A stretch of DNA of 64,000 nucleotides from Clostridia bacterium (GTDB taxonomy: Bacteria; Bacillota; Clostridia; Oscillospirales; Acutalibacteraceae): the NCBI GenBank assembly GCA_017409475.1, contig JAFQSP010000014.1, positions 124,001-188,000 on the forward strand. The letters run 5' to 3'. The notes below the pieces were generated by a model that saw only the letters and a list, made by a program, of their open reading frames with translations, made no database searches and was not told the origin of the DNA. Shown in pieces: positions 42,715 through 50,650 of the stretch. Position numbers and translations under genes: made by a program. Position 1 is the stretch's first letter, and each line of letters starts with the position of its first letter.

Positions 42715-43932
42715 TTATCTTATTCCGTATTTTTCTATGATAAAGTCCATGTCCTTATCCCCTCTACCCGAGAGGTTAATAAGAATGGAGCCACGTCCCA
42801 TCTTTTGAGCCAGCTTAATTGCGTAAGCAACGGCATGTGAGCTTTCGATTGCGGGGATAATTCCCTCGGTCTTTGAAAGAGCAAAGAAGGCGTCGATGGT
42901 ATCCTCATCGTCGATTACGTCATAGGTTACTCGGCCGAGGTCATGCAAAAATGCGTGTTCGGGACCTGACGAGGGATAGTCGAGACCGCTTGCAACCGAG
43001 TAAACGGGTGCGGGTTCACCGTTTTCATCCTTGAGCATGAGGCTGTTAAAGCCGTGCATGATTCCTTCCTCACCGTATTTGAGACTGGCGGCGTGGTCGC
43101 CGAGAGTTGTGCCTCTTCCAAGCGGTTCAACGCCATAAATATCAACCGGGTCATTAAGGAAGCCCGAGAAAAAGCCCATCGCATTCGAGCCGCCGCCGAC
43201 ACAGGCAACAATAGCGTCGGGCAGCTCACCCGTCATTTCCATAAACTGTTCTCTTGCCTCGATACCGACAACGCTCTGAAAATCACGAACCATCATCGGG
43301 AAAGGATGAGGTCCAAGCACCGAGCCGATGCAATAAATGCTGTCCTTATACTCTCTCGCATATGCGGCAAATGCAGCATCAACCGCCTCTTTTAAGGTAG
43401 CAAGTCCGTGTGTTACCTCAACAACGTTTGCGCCGAGAATCTTCATTCGTGCAACGTTTGGCGCCTGCTTTTTAATATCGACCGAGCCCATGTAAATATC
43501 GCATTCGAGCCCGAAATAAGCCGCCGCGGTAGCAAGCGCAACGCCGTGCTGACCTGCGCCGGTTTCAGCAATAACCTTTTTCTTGCCCATATATTTTGCA
43601 AGAAGCGCCTCACCCATGCAGTGATTAAGCTTGTGTGCGCCTGTGTGGTTGAGATCCTCACGCTTTACGTAAAGCTGAACGTTACCGAGCTTTCCCGAAA
43701 GACGTTCAAGATGCGAAATCGGTGTAGGTCTGCCCTGAAACTCCTTGCGGATTCGACGAAGCTCACTGATAAACTTTGCCGATTTGCATATTGTGAAATA
43801 TGCCTCGGTGATTTCGTCCATGGCGGCCTTCAGCTCCTCGGTGATATACGCACCGCCGTATTTGCCGAAAAAGCCGTCCTTGTCGGGATAATTTTTAAAA
43901 TAGGTATCAAATTCCATTCCGTTATGTATCAT
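42715..43932 (-). CDS. trpB: Tryptophan synthase beta chain (stand-alone)
   Basis: A 405-residue PLP enzyme joining indole and serine to tryptophan. [15 protein letters not shown] holds the PLP lysine, [10 protein letters not shown] the catalytic Glu, VGGGSNAMG the phosphate loop. Length and GRPTP/LN motifs are those of the main TrpB1 type. GGAGGAATTTG precedes the ATG. No trpA or other trp gene is adjacent; the gene is alone behind a tryptophan T-box, which suggests indole salvage or a scattered pathway. Confidence 0.97.
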   Translation of the reverse strand: MIHNGMEFDTYFKNYPDKDGFFGKYGGAYITEELKAAMDEITEAYFTICKSAKFISELRRIRKEFQGRPTPISHLERLSGKLGNVQLYVKREDLNHTGAHKLNHCMGEALLAKYMGKKKVIAETGAGQHGVALATAAAYFGLECDIYMGSVDIKKQAPNVARMKILGANVVEVTHGLATLKEAVDAAFAAYAREYKDSIYCIGSVLGPHPFPMMVRDFQSVVGIEAREQFMEMTGELPDAIVACVGGGSNAMGFFSGFLNDPVDIYGVEPLGRGTTLGDHAASLKYGEEGIMHGFNSLMLKDENGEPAPVYSVASGLDYPSSGPEHAFLHDLGRVTYDVIDDEDTIDAFFALSKTEGIIPAIESSHAVAYAIKLAQKMGRGSILINLSGRGDKDMDFIIEKYGIR

Positions 43933-44059
43933 AGGTCAAATTCCTCCAAAAAAATTCAAGTTAATATATATTGTATGATGATTAAAAATCTTTGTTTCGC
44001 CGTTAAAGTGGTTAGCTGCGCCATCGCTTTGTCAGTTTTTTCATTTTTTCTCCGCCTTT

Positions 44060-44360
44060 TTTTATAAAAAAATAAACAGTCCCATCCCAAAATAAAATGG
44101 GACAAAACTGATGTTCTGCGGTACCACCCAAATTGACGCTTTACTTAAAAAAAGCTGTCCACTCATTAGCCGTACTATCATACGGTCCGCCGTTATAACG
44201 GGTGCGCATCCCGTCAACTGCTACTTGCGAAAATGCCGCTTTTTTTAAAAAGCACACACAAAATCCGCTTTCGGTCGCCCTCATAAGTCCATTCATTTTC
44301 GTCGTCACTGCTGCCCTTTCACCGTCGGCAGCTCGCTAAAAGCTAAATTACGAAAACTAC
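44060..44360 (-). promoter_or_regulatory. Tryptophan T-box riboswitch of trpB
   Basis: Minus strand. Stem I base TTTCGT/ACGAAA; specifier loop with UGG (44291-44289), the tryptophan codon; the T-box proper TGGGTGGTACCGCA (44130-44117) that pairs with the uncharged tRNA end; and the terminator GTCCCAT/ATGGGAC plus T run (to 44060). Uncharged tRNA-Trp should permit read-through. Confidence 0.93.
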
Positions 44361-44397
44361 TATTCTTAATCAAAGGTTTAAATATCTAATTACTGTT

Positions 44398-44426
44398 ACT
44401 CTATCATATTAAAATTTCCTTGTCAA
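44398..44426 (-). promoter_or_regulatory. Promoter of the trpB T-box transcript
   Basis: Minus strand TTGACA (44426-44421), 17-bp spacer, TAGAGT (44403-44398). Leader of about 460 nt. Confidence 0.65.
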
Positions 44427-44445
44427 CCCATTTTTGCGGTTTTTA

Positions 44446-44661
44446 TTAAATATGGGAATTTTTTGCGCTTCGCGGACATTCGCTGTCATCACAATCTTTG
44501 CACTCGTCTGTGCTACCCTTTAGGCAGCATAAATAATAATCGCATTCATCGCAACAGCATTCTATCCTTTTTCCCCGCTCGTCAAAGTGTCGCCCATTAC
44601 CAAGGCAATCCCTTCCTCTATTCCCAGGTGTCAGTTCAATCCCTGTAACATCAATTATCAT
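44446..44661 (-). CDS. Conserved cysteine-rich small protein
   Basis: A 71-residue protein: MIIDVTGIELTPGNRGRDCL, GNGRHFDERGKRIECCCDEC, then CCLKGSTDECKDCDDSECP. Eleven cysteines, many adjacent, suggest metal binding. I recall a conserved uncharacterised clostridial family with the same ELTPGN..G.DC.GNG and IECCCDECDY pattern. AAGGAGAGGG precedes the ATG, and a TTTACA/TATAAT promoter lies upstream. Divergent from the small HTH gene. Confidence 0.8.
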   Translation of the reverse strand: MIIDVTGIELTPGNRGRDCLGNGRHFDERGKRIECCCDECDYYLCCLKGSTDECKDCDDSECPRSAKNSHI

Positions 44662-44688
44662 ACTATCCCTCTCCTTATGTACTTTTAC

Positions 44689-44717
44689 ATTATATAATGC
44701 ATTAGTCTATATGTAAA
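44689..44717 (-). promoter_or_regulatory. Promoter of the cysteine-rich gene
   Basis: Minus strand TTTACA (44717-44712), 17-bp spacer, TATAAT (44694-44689). The -10 lies in the palindrome ATTATATAAT, which could also serve the divergent regulator gene. Confidence 0.7.
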
Positions 44718-44771
44718 GGGGGAAAATTAATTTATTATCTCATTAAAAAGTAATATATGGAGAGATAAGAT

Positions 44772-44975
44772 ATGTTAAAGTTAAGGGTACTCGAACTTTT
44801 AGAAAAATCGGGCAAGACAAAATACTGGCTGTATATGCAGCTCGGCATGAGCTATCAGAATTTCAGCCGAATGGTTAACAACCAAACAAAATCCATTCGC
44901 TACGAAAATATTGAAGCTCTCTGCCAGATTTTCAACTGCACCCCAAACGACCTTTTTGAAATCACTGAGGAGTGA
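44772..44975 (+). CDS. Small Cro/CI-type HTH regulator
   Basis: A 67-residue single-domain regulator of the YozG/HTH_26 type (LLEKSGKTKYWLYMQLGMSY, then ALCQIFNCTPNDLFEI). It has no effector domain. GGAGAGATAAG before the ATG. Divergent from the cysteine-rich gene, so it may regulate it (inference from layout). Own terminator. Confidence 0.88.
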   Translation: MLKLRVLELLEKSGKTKYWLYMQLGMSYQNFSRMVNNQTKSIRYENIEALCQIFNCTPNDLFEITEE

Positions 44976-44981
44976 AACACC

Positions 44982-45017
44982 AAAACCCCCGAAGCCATGA
45001 TGGTTTCGGGGGTTTTT
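44982..45017. terminator. Terminator between HTH gene and rpsI
   Basis: ACCCCCGAAGCC/GGTTTCGGGGGT stem, ATGAT loop, T run; A run on the other side makes it usable for the convergent rpsI. Confidence 0.92.
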
Positions 45018-45039
45018 GAATACATTGAAATAATACAGA

Positions 45040-45441
45040 TTATCTCTTTGAGAACTGGGGAGCACGACGTGCGCCTTTGAGTCCGTACTTCTTTCTTTCC
45101 TTCATACGCGGATCGCGAGTGAGGAAGCCGGCCTTTTTAAGTTCGCCGCGAAGCTCTGCATCGTACTGGAGAAGAGCACGTGCTACACCGTGACGGATAG
45201 CACCAGCCTGACCTGTAACGCCGCCACCTGCAACTGTGCAGATGATGTCGAGCTTACCGGAGGTACCGGTCAGCTCCATCGGCTGACGAACGATGAGTTT
45301 AAGTGTTTCGAGACCAAAGTAGTCGTCGATATCACGATTGTTGATTGTGATTTTGCCTGTGCCGTTAGCGTAAACGCGTACACGAGCAACCGAGCTCTTT
45401 CTTCTACCTGTGCCGTAGAAATAAGGGATTGAATCGTACAT
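45040..45441 (-). CDS. rpsI: 30S ribosomal protein S9
   Basis: A 133-residue S9. It starts [18 protein letters not shown] and ends in the decoding-site tail RRAPQFSKR. 19 nt after rplM, the universal rplM-rpsI pair. GATAAGGAGGTAAC precedes the ATG. Confidence 0.98.
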   Translation of the reverse strand: MYDSIPYFYGTGRRKSSVARVRVYANGTGKITINNRDIDDYFGLETLKLIVRQPMELTGTSGKLDIICTVAGGGVTGQAGAIRHGVARALLQYDAELRGELKKAGFLTRDPRMKERKKYGLKGARRAPQFSKR

Positions 45442-45460
45442 TATCAGTTACCTCCTTATC

Positions 45461-45889
45461 TTAAAATTCGAAATTTTCGGGCTTCTGTGCAGCATGCTCA
45501 TGCTCAGCATTAGCATATACACGAAGACGAGTGAAAGCCTTACGTCCGATGGTTGTATCGGGAATCATACCCTTTACAGCGAGTTCCATAGCAAGCTCAG
45601 GCTTTGTAGCCATGAGTGTACGGTACTGAGTAGCTTTAAGTCCGCCGATGTAGCCGGAATGACGATAGTAGAACTTCTTGTCAAGCTTGCTTCCGGTGAG
45701 GACAGCTTCAGCAGCATTGATGATGATTACATGATCACCGCAATCAACGTGGGGTACGAAAACCGGCTTATGCTTTCCACGGAGAAGAACGGCAGCCTGA
45801 GCAGCAACACGGCCGAGCGGCTTACCTGCGGCGTCAATAACATACCACTTGCGGTCGATAGCCGCAGCGTTTGGCATATAAGTTGACAT
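45461..45889 (-). CDS. rplM: 50S ribosomal protein L13
   Basis: A 142-residue L13, the normal length ([19 protein letters not shown], ... GDHVIIINA, ... [13 protein letters not shown]). ATG 45889 has TTGGAGGTAATC upstream; the frame is open back to 45925 but without a suitable ribosome site. Confidence 0.98.
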   Translation of the reverse strand: MSTYMPNAAAIDRKWYVIDAAGKPLGRVAAQAAVLLRGKHKPVFVPHVDCGDHVIIINAAEAVLTGSKLDKKFYYRHSGYIGGLKATQYRTLMATKPELAMELAVKGMIPDTTIGRKAFTRLRVYANAEHEHAAQKPENFEF

Positions 45890-45936
45890 TGTGATTACCT
45901 CCAAATAAATTTTTCTTTTTTTCAATGACGCTGATT

Positions 45937-45965
45937 ATGATAACACACCTTTCAACCCTTGTCAA
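45937..45965 (-). promoter_or_regulatory. Promoter of rplM-rpsI
   Basis: Minus strand TTGACA (45965-45960), 17-bp spacer, TATCAT (45942-45937). Confidence 0.78.
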
Positions 45966-46131
45966 CACAAAATATACGATTTTTTAATTTGTTAAAACAT
46001 ATCTCCCTTTTTCTCTTATTTTCTCCGTTTTTCTCCGATTTGCTCGTTTGCGATTTTTAATTTTTTTGTTTCGGCAACCCAAAAAGCCGCCCATGAGCCG
46101 AAAAAGCCACCGTTACCACAATTTATCCACA

Positions 46132-46170
46132 TAAAAAATGAGAGCCTTTTTTCTCAAAAAAGCTCTCATT
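46132..46170 (-). terminator. Terminator of the LTA-synthase-like gene
   Basis: AATGAGAGC/GCTCTCATT stem with an A/T-rich loop and a T6 run on the minus strand. Confidence 0.82.
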
Positions 46171-46180
46171 ACATTATATA

Positions 46181-48223
46181 TTATTTTACGCCTATCGTAT
46201 TTTCATAAACAAATCGGTAGTAATCGTTATTGAGAATTGCCGTCGAAACCGCCATTTTATTCGAAATAACCTGTAGCATAGCCTCGATATATCCCTCAGG
46301 CACCTTTGCCTCGTCGACGAGATAGGTTGTCTTTCCCTTCACCGCATCGTACATAACCTTATCGGTGATAAAGCTCTTGTTCGAAAGAATGGCAACGTGA
46401 TTTCCGTTAGAGAAAACGTCGGTACCGCTGACAAGTCGTGAATCATATTCAAGTCCGAAAAGATTGAGCATTGTCGGGAGAATGTCGATGTTACAACAGG
46501 GAGTTTCAACCTCAACGGGTTCCATCGCCGAATTGTAGCAAATAAAGCTTGACCTAAATTTACCAAAGGTGGTATCAATCTCTTCGCCTGCAAGCTCGTT
46601 ATATTCCTTGCTTGTCAGTCCGTAGGGATAATGGTCGGAAGCTAAAACGATAACGGTATCGTCAAGCTTTCCTGCCTCCTCTAATCTTTCAAAGAGGTAT
46701 TCCAGCGCATATTCAAGCTCCAAATTGCACGAAATATATGCCTTAACAGCAGTTGAATAATTAAGATTCTTCACCTTGCTCTTATTTCTTGCGCACATGG
46801 GATTCGACTCGAATGAATAGCGATAATGTCCGCTAAAGGTCATATAATATGCGTGGAAACGGTCCTCGTTAATATAATCGTCAACCGATTGCTTCATCAT
46901 TTCGAGGTCGGACGCAGGCCACGAGGTAGTAAATTTCATTCCGTTGCCCATGGTCTTAAAGACATCATAGCCCATATTGGGATGCGACTCTTTTCTTGTA
47001 TAATACGAAGCCTTGTAATTATGATACGCAAAGGTGTTTACACCGATATTCTTAAACTGATTACCGAAGCAGAATGGCAAATAATTATCCGCCGAATGCT
47101 TAAAGCTACCGTCCGATTTATGACGGCTCATATCGGGAAACATTCCCATACAAAGCGAGTATTCACCGTTTGTTGTGGTATTCGGCCATGAGTTATAATA
47201 GTTCTTAAACACAAAGCCGCCTGTCACCATTTTATAAAGAGTAGGTGTCATTTCGCGGTCGATAAAATAGGGTGAAAACGACTCGGCACAAAGAACAATC
47301 AAGTTCTTATCCTTAAAATAACCGGTATATTCATTTTTATTGGTGCCCGACTGAGCCGCAAAGTAATCGTTAAGCTGAATAATATCCGCTTTATCGGTCT
47401 TACTGTTAAGTGTCGAAAAATCGATTCCCTTAATCACGTTCGGCGATGTATCGACCGAGGGAATATCGGGTTCCGGCTCGGAAGAAACAAACTGATTAAG
47501 GTCGATATGACCAAGGTCAACACCCGCCTCCTTTTCGCCAAGGAGCATATTTTTTAGCTCGAGTCGGGAGGTAGTAATAAGACCAAGATTTCGTGCGCTG
47601 ATGTCGGTATCGGCGTCGCTGCTGTGATAAACCTCAAAAGCGGAAGCAGGACCAACACCACCGACAAAAAGCGTACCTACGGTAATAAAATGCACCAAAA
47701 CGTATGCAATAACCGACGAAAGCTTGAATCTGCGCGAGGTTGAGCGTACCGAAAGAATCTTTTTCTTTGTTAAAATACCGAATGCAATCATCGGAATAAG
47801 GAAGATGGCGAACATAAACCATCTCACCTTTATGGCGTGAAAAATCTCGGAATAGAAATTGGTAACTGCGTCGCCACCCATTCCAACGGCAGTAATCGAA
47901 AGAAGTGACTTAAACACAAAGCTGTAAACGACCTGGGTTGAATAGTATAAAAATAAAAATACCAAAAAAGCCCACGAAATTATCTTGTTTACCTTTTTGC
48001 CAAAAAGATTGGTGATAAGTATAACAAATAACGCGAAGGGTATCGAGAAAATAATCGGAAAAATAAATTTCCACGTAATTTCGCTAAAAGCGTAAATCTG
48101 CATTACCAGTTCATAAAAAACAACCGTCAACGCATAAAAAGCAAAGGACAGCCTTCTTCTCGAAATTTCAACAGAAGAAAGAAACATCTGCTTTTTCACT
48201 TTACTGAAAAATTCAGCCACCAA
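46181..48223 (-). CDS. LTA synthase-family membrane sulfatase/phosphoglycerol transferase
   Basis: A 680-residue protein: five N-terminal transmembrane helices (residues ~22-175), then an extracellular alkaline-phosphatase/sulfatase-fold domain. NLIVLCAESFSP starts it. The catalytic Thr lies in SWPNTTTNGEYSL, and FSGHYRY and LASDHYPYG give metal-binding residues. The family (LtaS, YfnI, OpgB-like) transfers glycerol phosphate from phosphatidylglycerol to lipoteichoic acid or other glycans. The linker (~230-275) is acidic and long. Monocistronic. Confidence 0.9.
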   Translation of the reverse strand: MVAEFFSKVKKQMFLSSVEISRRRLSFAFYALTVVFYELVMQIYAFSEITWKFIFPIIFSIPFALFVILITNLFGKKVNKIISWAFLVFLFLYYSTQVVYSFVFKSLLSITAVGMGGDAVTNFYSEIFHAIKVRWFMFAIFLIPMIAFGILTKKKILSVRSTSRRFKLSSVIAYVLVHFITVGTLFVGGVGPASAFEVYHSSDADTDISARNLGLITTSRLELKNMLLGEKEAGVDLGHIDLNQFVSSEPEPDIPSVDTSPNVIKGIDFSTLNSKTDKADIIQLNDYFAAQSGTNKNEYTGYFKDKNLIVLCAESFSPYFIDREMTPTLYKMVTGGFVFKNYYNSWPNTTTNGEYSLCMGMFPDMSRHKSDGSFKHSADNYLPFCFGNQFKNIGVNTFAYHNYKASYYTRKESHPNMGYDVFKTMGNGMKFTTSWPASDLEMMKQSVDDYINEDRFHAYYMTFSGHYRYSFESNPMCARNKSKVKNLNYSTAVKAYISCNLELEYALEYLFERLEEAGKLDDTVIVLASDHYPYGLTSKEYNELAGEEIDTTFGKFRSSFICYNSAMEPVEVETPCCNIDILPTMLNLFGLEYDSRLVSGTDVFSNGNHVAILSNKSFITDKVMYDAVKGKTTYLVDEAKVPEGYIEAMLQVISNKMAVSTAILNNDYYRFVYENTIGVK

Positions 48224-48334
48224 AAATTCACTCTCTTTCGATAAAATACGTCAAAACATCTCATTTTACATATCCATACTATTATATATTATAATTATGT
48301 CGAAATAAAGGCTAAAAAATTAACAATTTATTTA

Positions 48335-48363
48335 TTGAAATTACTGTCAAAACTCATTATAAT
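48335..48363 (+). promoter_or_regulatory. Promoter of the marR-ABC operon
   Basis: TTGAAA (48335-48340), 17-bp spacer, TATAAT (48358-48363). Confidence 0.8.
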
Positions 48364-48376
48364 TAACAATGTTCGA

Positions 48377-48399
48377 TTTCTAACTGTTTGTTTTCTAAC
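48377..48399 (+). promoter_or_regulatory. Candidate MarR operator (direct repeats)
   Basis: TTTCTAAC at 48377-48384 and again at 48392-48399, 15 bp apart, between the -10 and the marR start. Position suits autorepression; binding is inferred. Confidence 0.45.
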
Positions 48400-48425
48400 A
48401 TAATTCACCTTACAGGAGGTCAAGA

Positions 48426-48863
48426 ATGGAAAAGAAAAACGCACTCGGATACCAAATAAAGTCGCTCGAAAGAATGATTTATCACCGTCACACCCTTTCA
48501 GCAACCCGAAGCTATGTTGATAGCCTAACGGGAACTCACGGCTGGGTTATCCGCTATTTATACGAAAACAAGGATAACGATATTTTTCAGCGCGATATCG
48601 AAAAAACCTTTGGGGTGCGACGTTCGACCATCACCTCAATGCTTCAAATAATGGAAAAAAACGGGCTTATAACCCGTGGCTCTGTCCCCTATGACAGCCG
48701 ACTAAAAAAAATCACCCCAACCGAAAAGGCGCTTGAACTCCACCGTCGAATTTCGGACGAAATCGATGCTATCGAAGCCGAGCTTTCGGCAGGACTCAGC
48801 GAAGAAGAAATCTCCGCCTTCATATCAACAATAGAAAAGATAAAGAAAAATTTGAACAAATAA
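48426..48863 (+). CDS. MarR family transcriptional regulator
   Basis: A 145-residue winged-helix regulator. FQRDIEKTFGVRRSTITSML is the recognition region and LITRGSVPYDSRLKKITPTE the wing (DxRxK). ACAGGAGGTCAAG precedes the ATG. It is 50 nt upstream of a two-gene ABC exporter, the usual arrangement for a repressor that responds to the exporter's substrate. Confidence 0.94.
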   Translation: MEKKNALGYQIKSLERMIYHRHTLSATRSYVDSLTGTHGWVIRYLYENKDNDIFQRDIEKTFGVRRSTITSMLQIMEKNGLITRGSVPYDSRLKKITPTEKALELHRRISDEIDAIEAELSAGLSEEEISAFISTIEKIKKNLNK

Positions 48864-48913
48864 CCCTTTTCTATCTCAAAAAATTTTTTCACTGCGAAAG
48901 GCTGATAAATAAT

Positions 48914-50647
48914 ATGAAACGATGGATTAAATATGCGGCTCCGTATAAAAAATTCTTTATCCTCGGACCGCTTTGTATGATAGTCGAGGTAATCGGCGAA
49001 GCCCTTATGCCGAAGCTGATGTCAACCGTTATCAACGGCTACGACGTTGGCTCACTGACCGTTGAAAGAAGCATTATAACCGCCCTGCTTATGATTTTGC
49101 TTGCTATAATGATGCTGCTCGGCGGTGTTGGCGGAGCCTATTTCGGTGCAAAAGCCTCGGTCAATTTTGCCGCCGACATTCGCAAGGATACCTATAAAAA
49201 AATTCAGCGATTTTCCTTTGCGAACATCGACCGCTTCTCAACCGGCTCGCTTGTCACCCGACTTACAAACGACATCACCCAGCTCCAAAATTTCGTCAAT
49301 ATGCTGCTGCGAATGGCATTACGTGCGCCCGGAATGATGATTGGCGCGCTGATTATGTCAATAACGATAAATCCGTCACTCGCAACCGTTTTTTACGTTT
49401 CAATCCCGCTTATGCTCGGCGCAATCGGGCTTATTATCGGAATCTCATTCCCCCGATTCAAGCGCATGCAGACAAAGATTGACCGCCTCAACTCGACCGT
49501 TCAGGAAAGCGTCACAAATATCCGCGTTGTAAAGTCATTCGTTCGCGAAAAAGCCGAAACCGAGCGTTTCAAGCAAGCAAATTCCGAGCTTAAAAAATCA
49601 GGGCTTGCCGCTGTCGGAATTTCTATTCTCATGAATCCTGTAACCACCTTTTTCATGAATTTTACCGTCATCGCCGTACTCGGCTTTGGGTACAAAATTG
49701 TACTCGGCGGAGACATGCTTATCGGTGACCTTTCGGCATTCATTACATACGTGAGCCAGATTCTTTTTTCAATTATGATGGTCACCGTGCTGCTCATGAC
49801 CTCATCACGAGCAATCGCATCGGCCAATCGAATTGCCGAGGTACTTGACGAGGCAATCGACCTTTCGGACGAAAATGCCGCATTCAAGGAAAAGGCCGTC
49901 GAAAAGGGCCAAATCGAATTTAAAAACGTGTCCTTCCGCTACTTTAAAAACAGCGAAGAATGCGTACTTGATAACATAAACCTGACCATTCCGTCGGGCG
50001 CAACCGTCGGCATAATCGGCTCGACAGGCTGCGGAAAAACTACACTCGTTTCAATGATTCCACGACTGTATGACGTTGATGAAGGCGAGGTGCTTATCGA
50101 CGGCATAAATGTAAAGGACTACTCCCTTTTCCAGCTTCGTGAAAGCGTCGGAATGGTGCTTCAGAAGAATATTCTTTTCTCCGGCTCGGTGGAGGATAAT
50201 CTCCGCTGGGGGGACCAAACCGCCGACAAGGAGGCGCTCATCACTGCCGCAAAAAGCGCCGAAGCCGACCGATTTATCTCCTCATTCGCCGAGGGTTATG
50301 ATAAAAATATCGAGCAGGGCGGCATGAATCTTTCGGGCGGCCAAAAGCAGCGCCTTTGCATAGCCAGAGCGCTCCTCAAACGACCAAAAATTCTCATTCT
50401 CGACGATTCGACGAGTGCCGTCGACACAGCCACCGAACGAAAAATTCGCCACGCTCTCGAAACCGACCTCTCGGCTACGACAAAGATTATTATCGCCCAG
50501 CGAATATCATCGGTCAAAAATGCCGACCTAATCGTTGTAATGGACGATGGTAAAATTACGGGTATCGGCACTCACGACCGACTGCTCGCCGATAACGAGG
50601 AATATAAGGAAATTTACTATTCACAAATTGAAAAGGAGAACGCATAA
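48914..50647 (+). CDS. ABC exporter half-transporter, subunit A (degenerate ATP site)
   Basis: A 577-residue type IV ABC exporter: six-helix membrane domain (~1-320) plus nucleotide-binding domain. Walker A GSTGCGKTTL, signature LSGGQKQRL, Walker B ILILDDSTSAVD. The residue after the Walker B Asp is Asp rather than the catalytic Glu, which marks the degenerate site of a heterodimer (as in TM287/TM288 or BmrCD). Four bases before the partner gene. Multidrug or lipid-like substrates are usual. Confidence 0.94.
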   Translation: MKRWIKYAAPYKKFFILGPLCMIVEVIGEALMPKLMSTVINGYDVGSLTVERSIITALLMILLAIMMLLGGVGGAYFGAKASVNFAADIRKDTYKKIQRFSFANIDRFSTGSLVTRLTNDITQLQNFVNMLLRMALRAPGMMIGALIMSITINPSLATVFYVSIPLMLGAIGLIIGISFPRFKRMQTKIDRLNSTVQESVTNIRVVKSFVREKAETERFKQANSELKKSGLAAVGISILMNPVTTFFMNFTVIAVLGFGYKIVLGGDMLIGDLSAFITYVSQILFSIMMVTVLLMTSSRAIASANRIAEVLDEAIDLSDENAAFKEKAVEKGQIEFKNVSFRYFKNSEECVLDNINLTIPSGATVGIIGSTGCGKTTLVSMIPRLYDVDEGEVLIDGINVKDYSLFQLRESVGMVLQKNILFSGSVEDNLRWGDQTADKEALITAAKSAEADRFISSFAEGYDKNIEQGGMNLSGGQKQRLCIARALLKRPKILILDDSTSAVDTATERKIRHALETDLSATTKIIIAQRISSVKNADLIVVMDDGKITGIGTHDRLLADNEEYKEIYYSQIEKENA

Positions 50648-50650
50648 GCC

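Noticed and set aside
43408..44067. 219-codon plus-strand frame
   Set aside because: Antisense to trpB and its leader, which carry clear enzyme and T-box signals.
44772..44975. Small HTH gene as antitoxin of a toxin-antitoxin pair
   Set aside because: The divergent partner is a cysteine-rich protein in opposite orientation, not a co-directional toxin.
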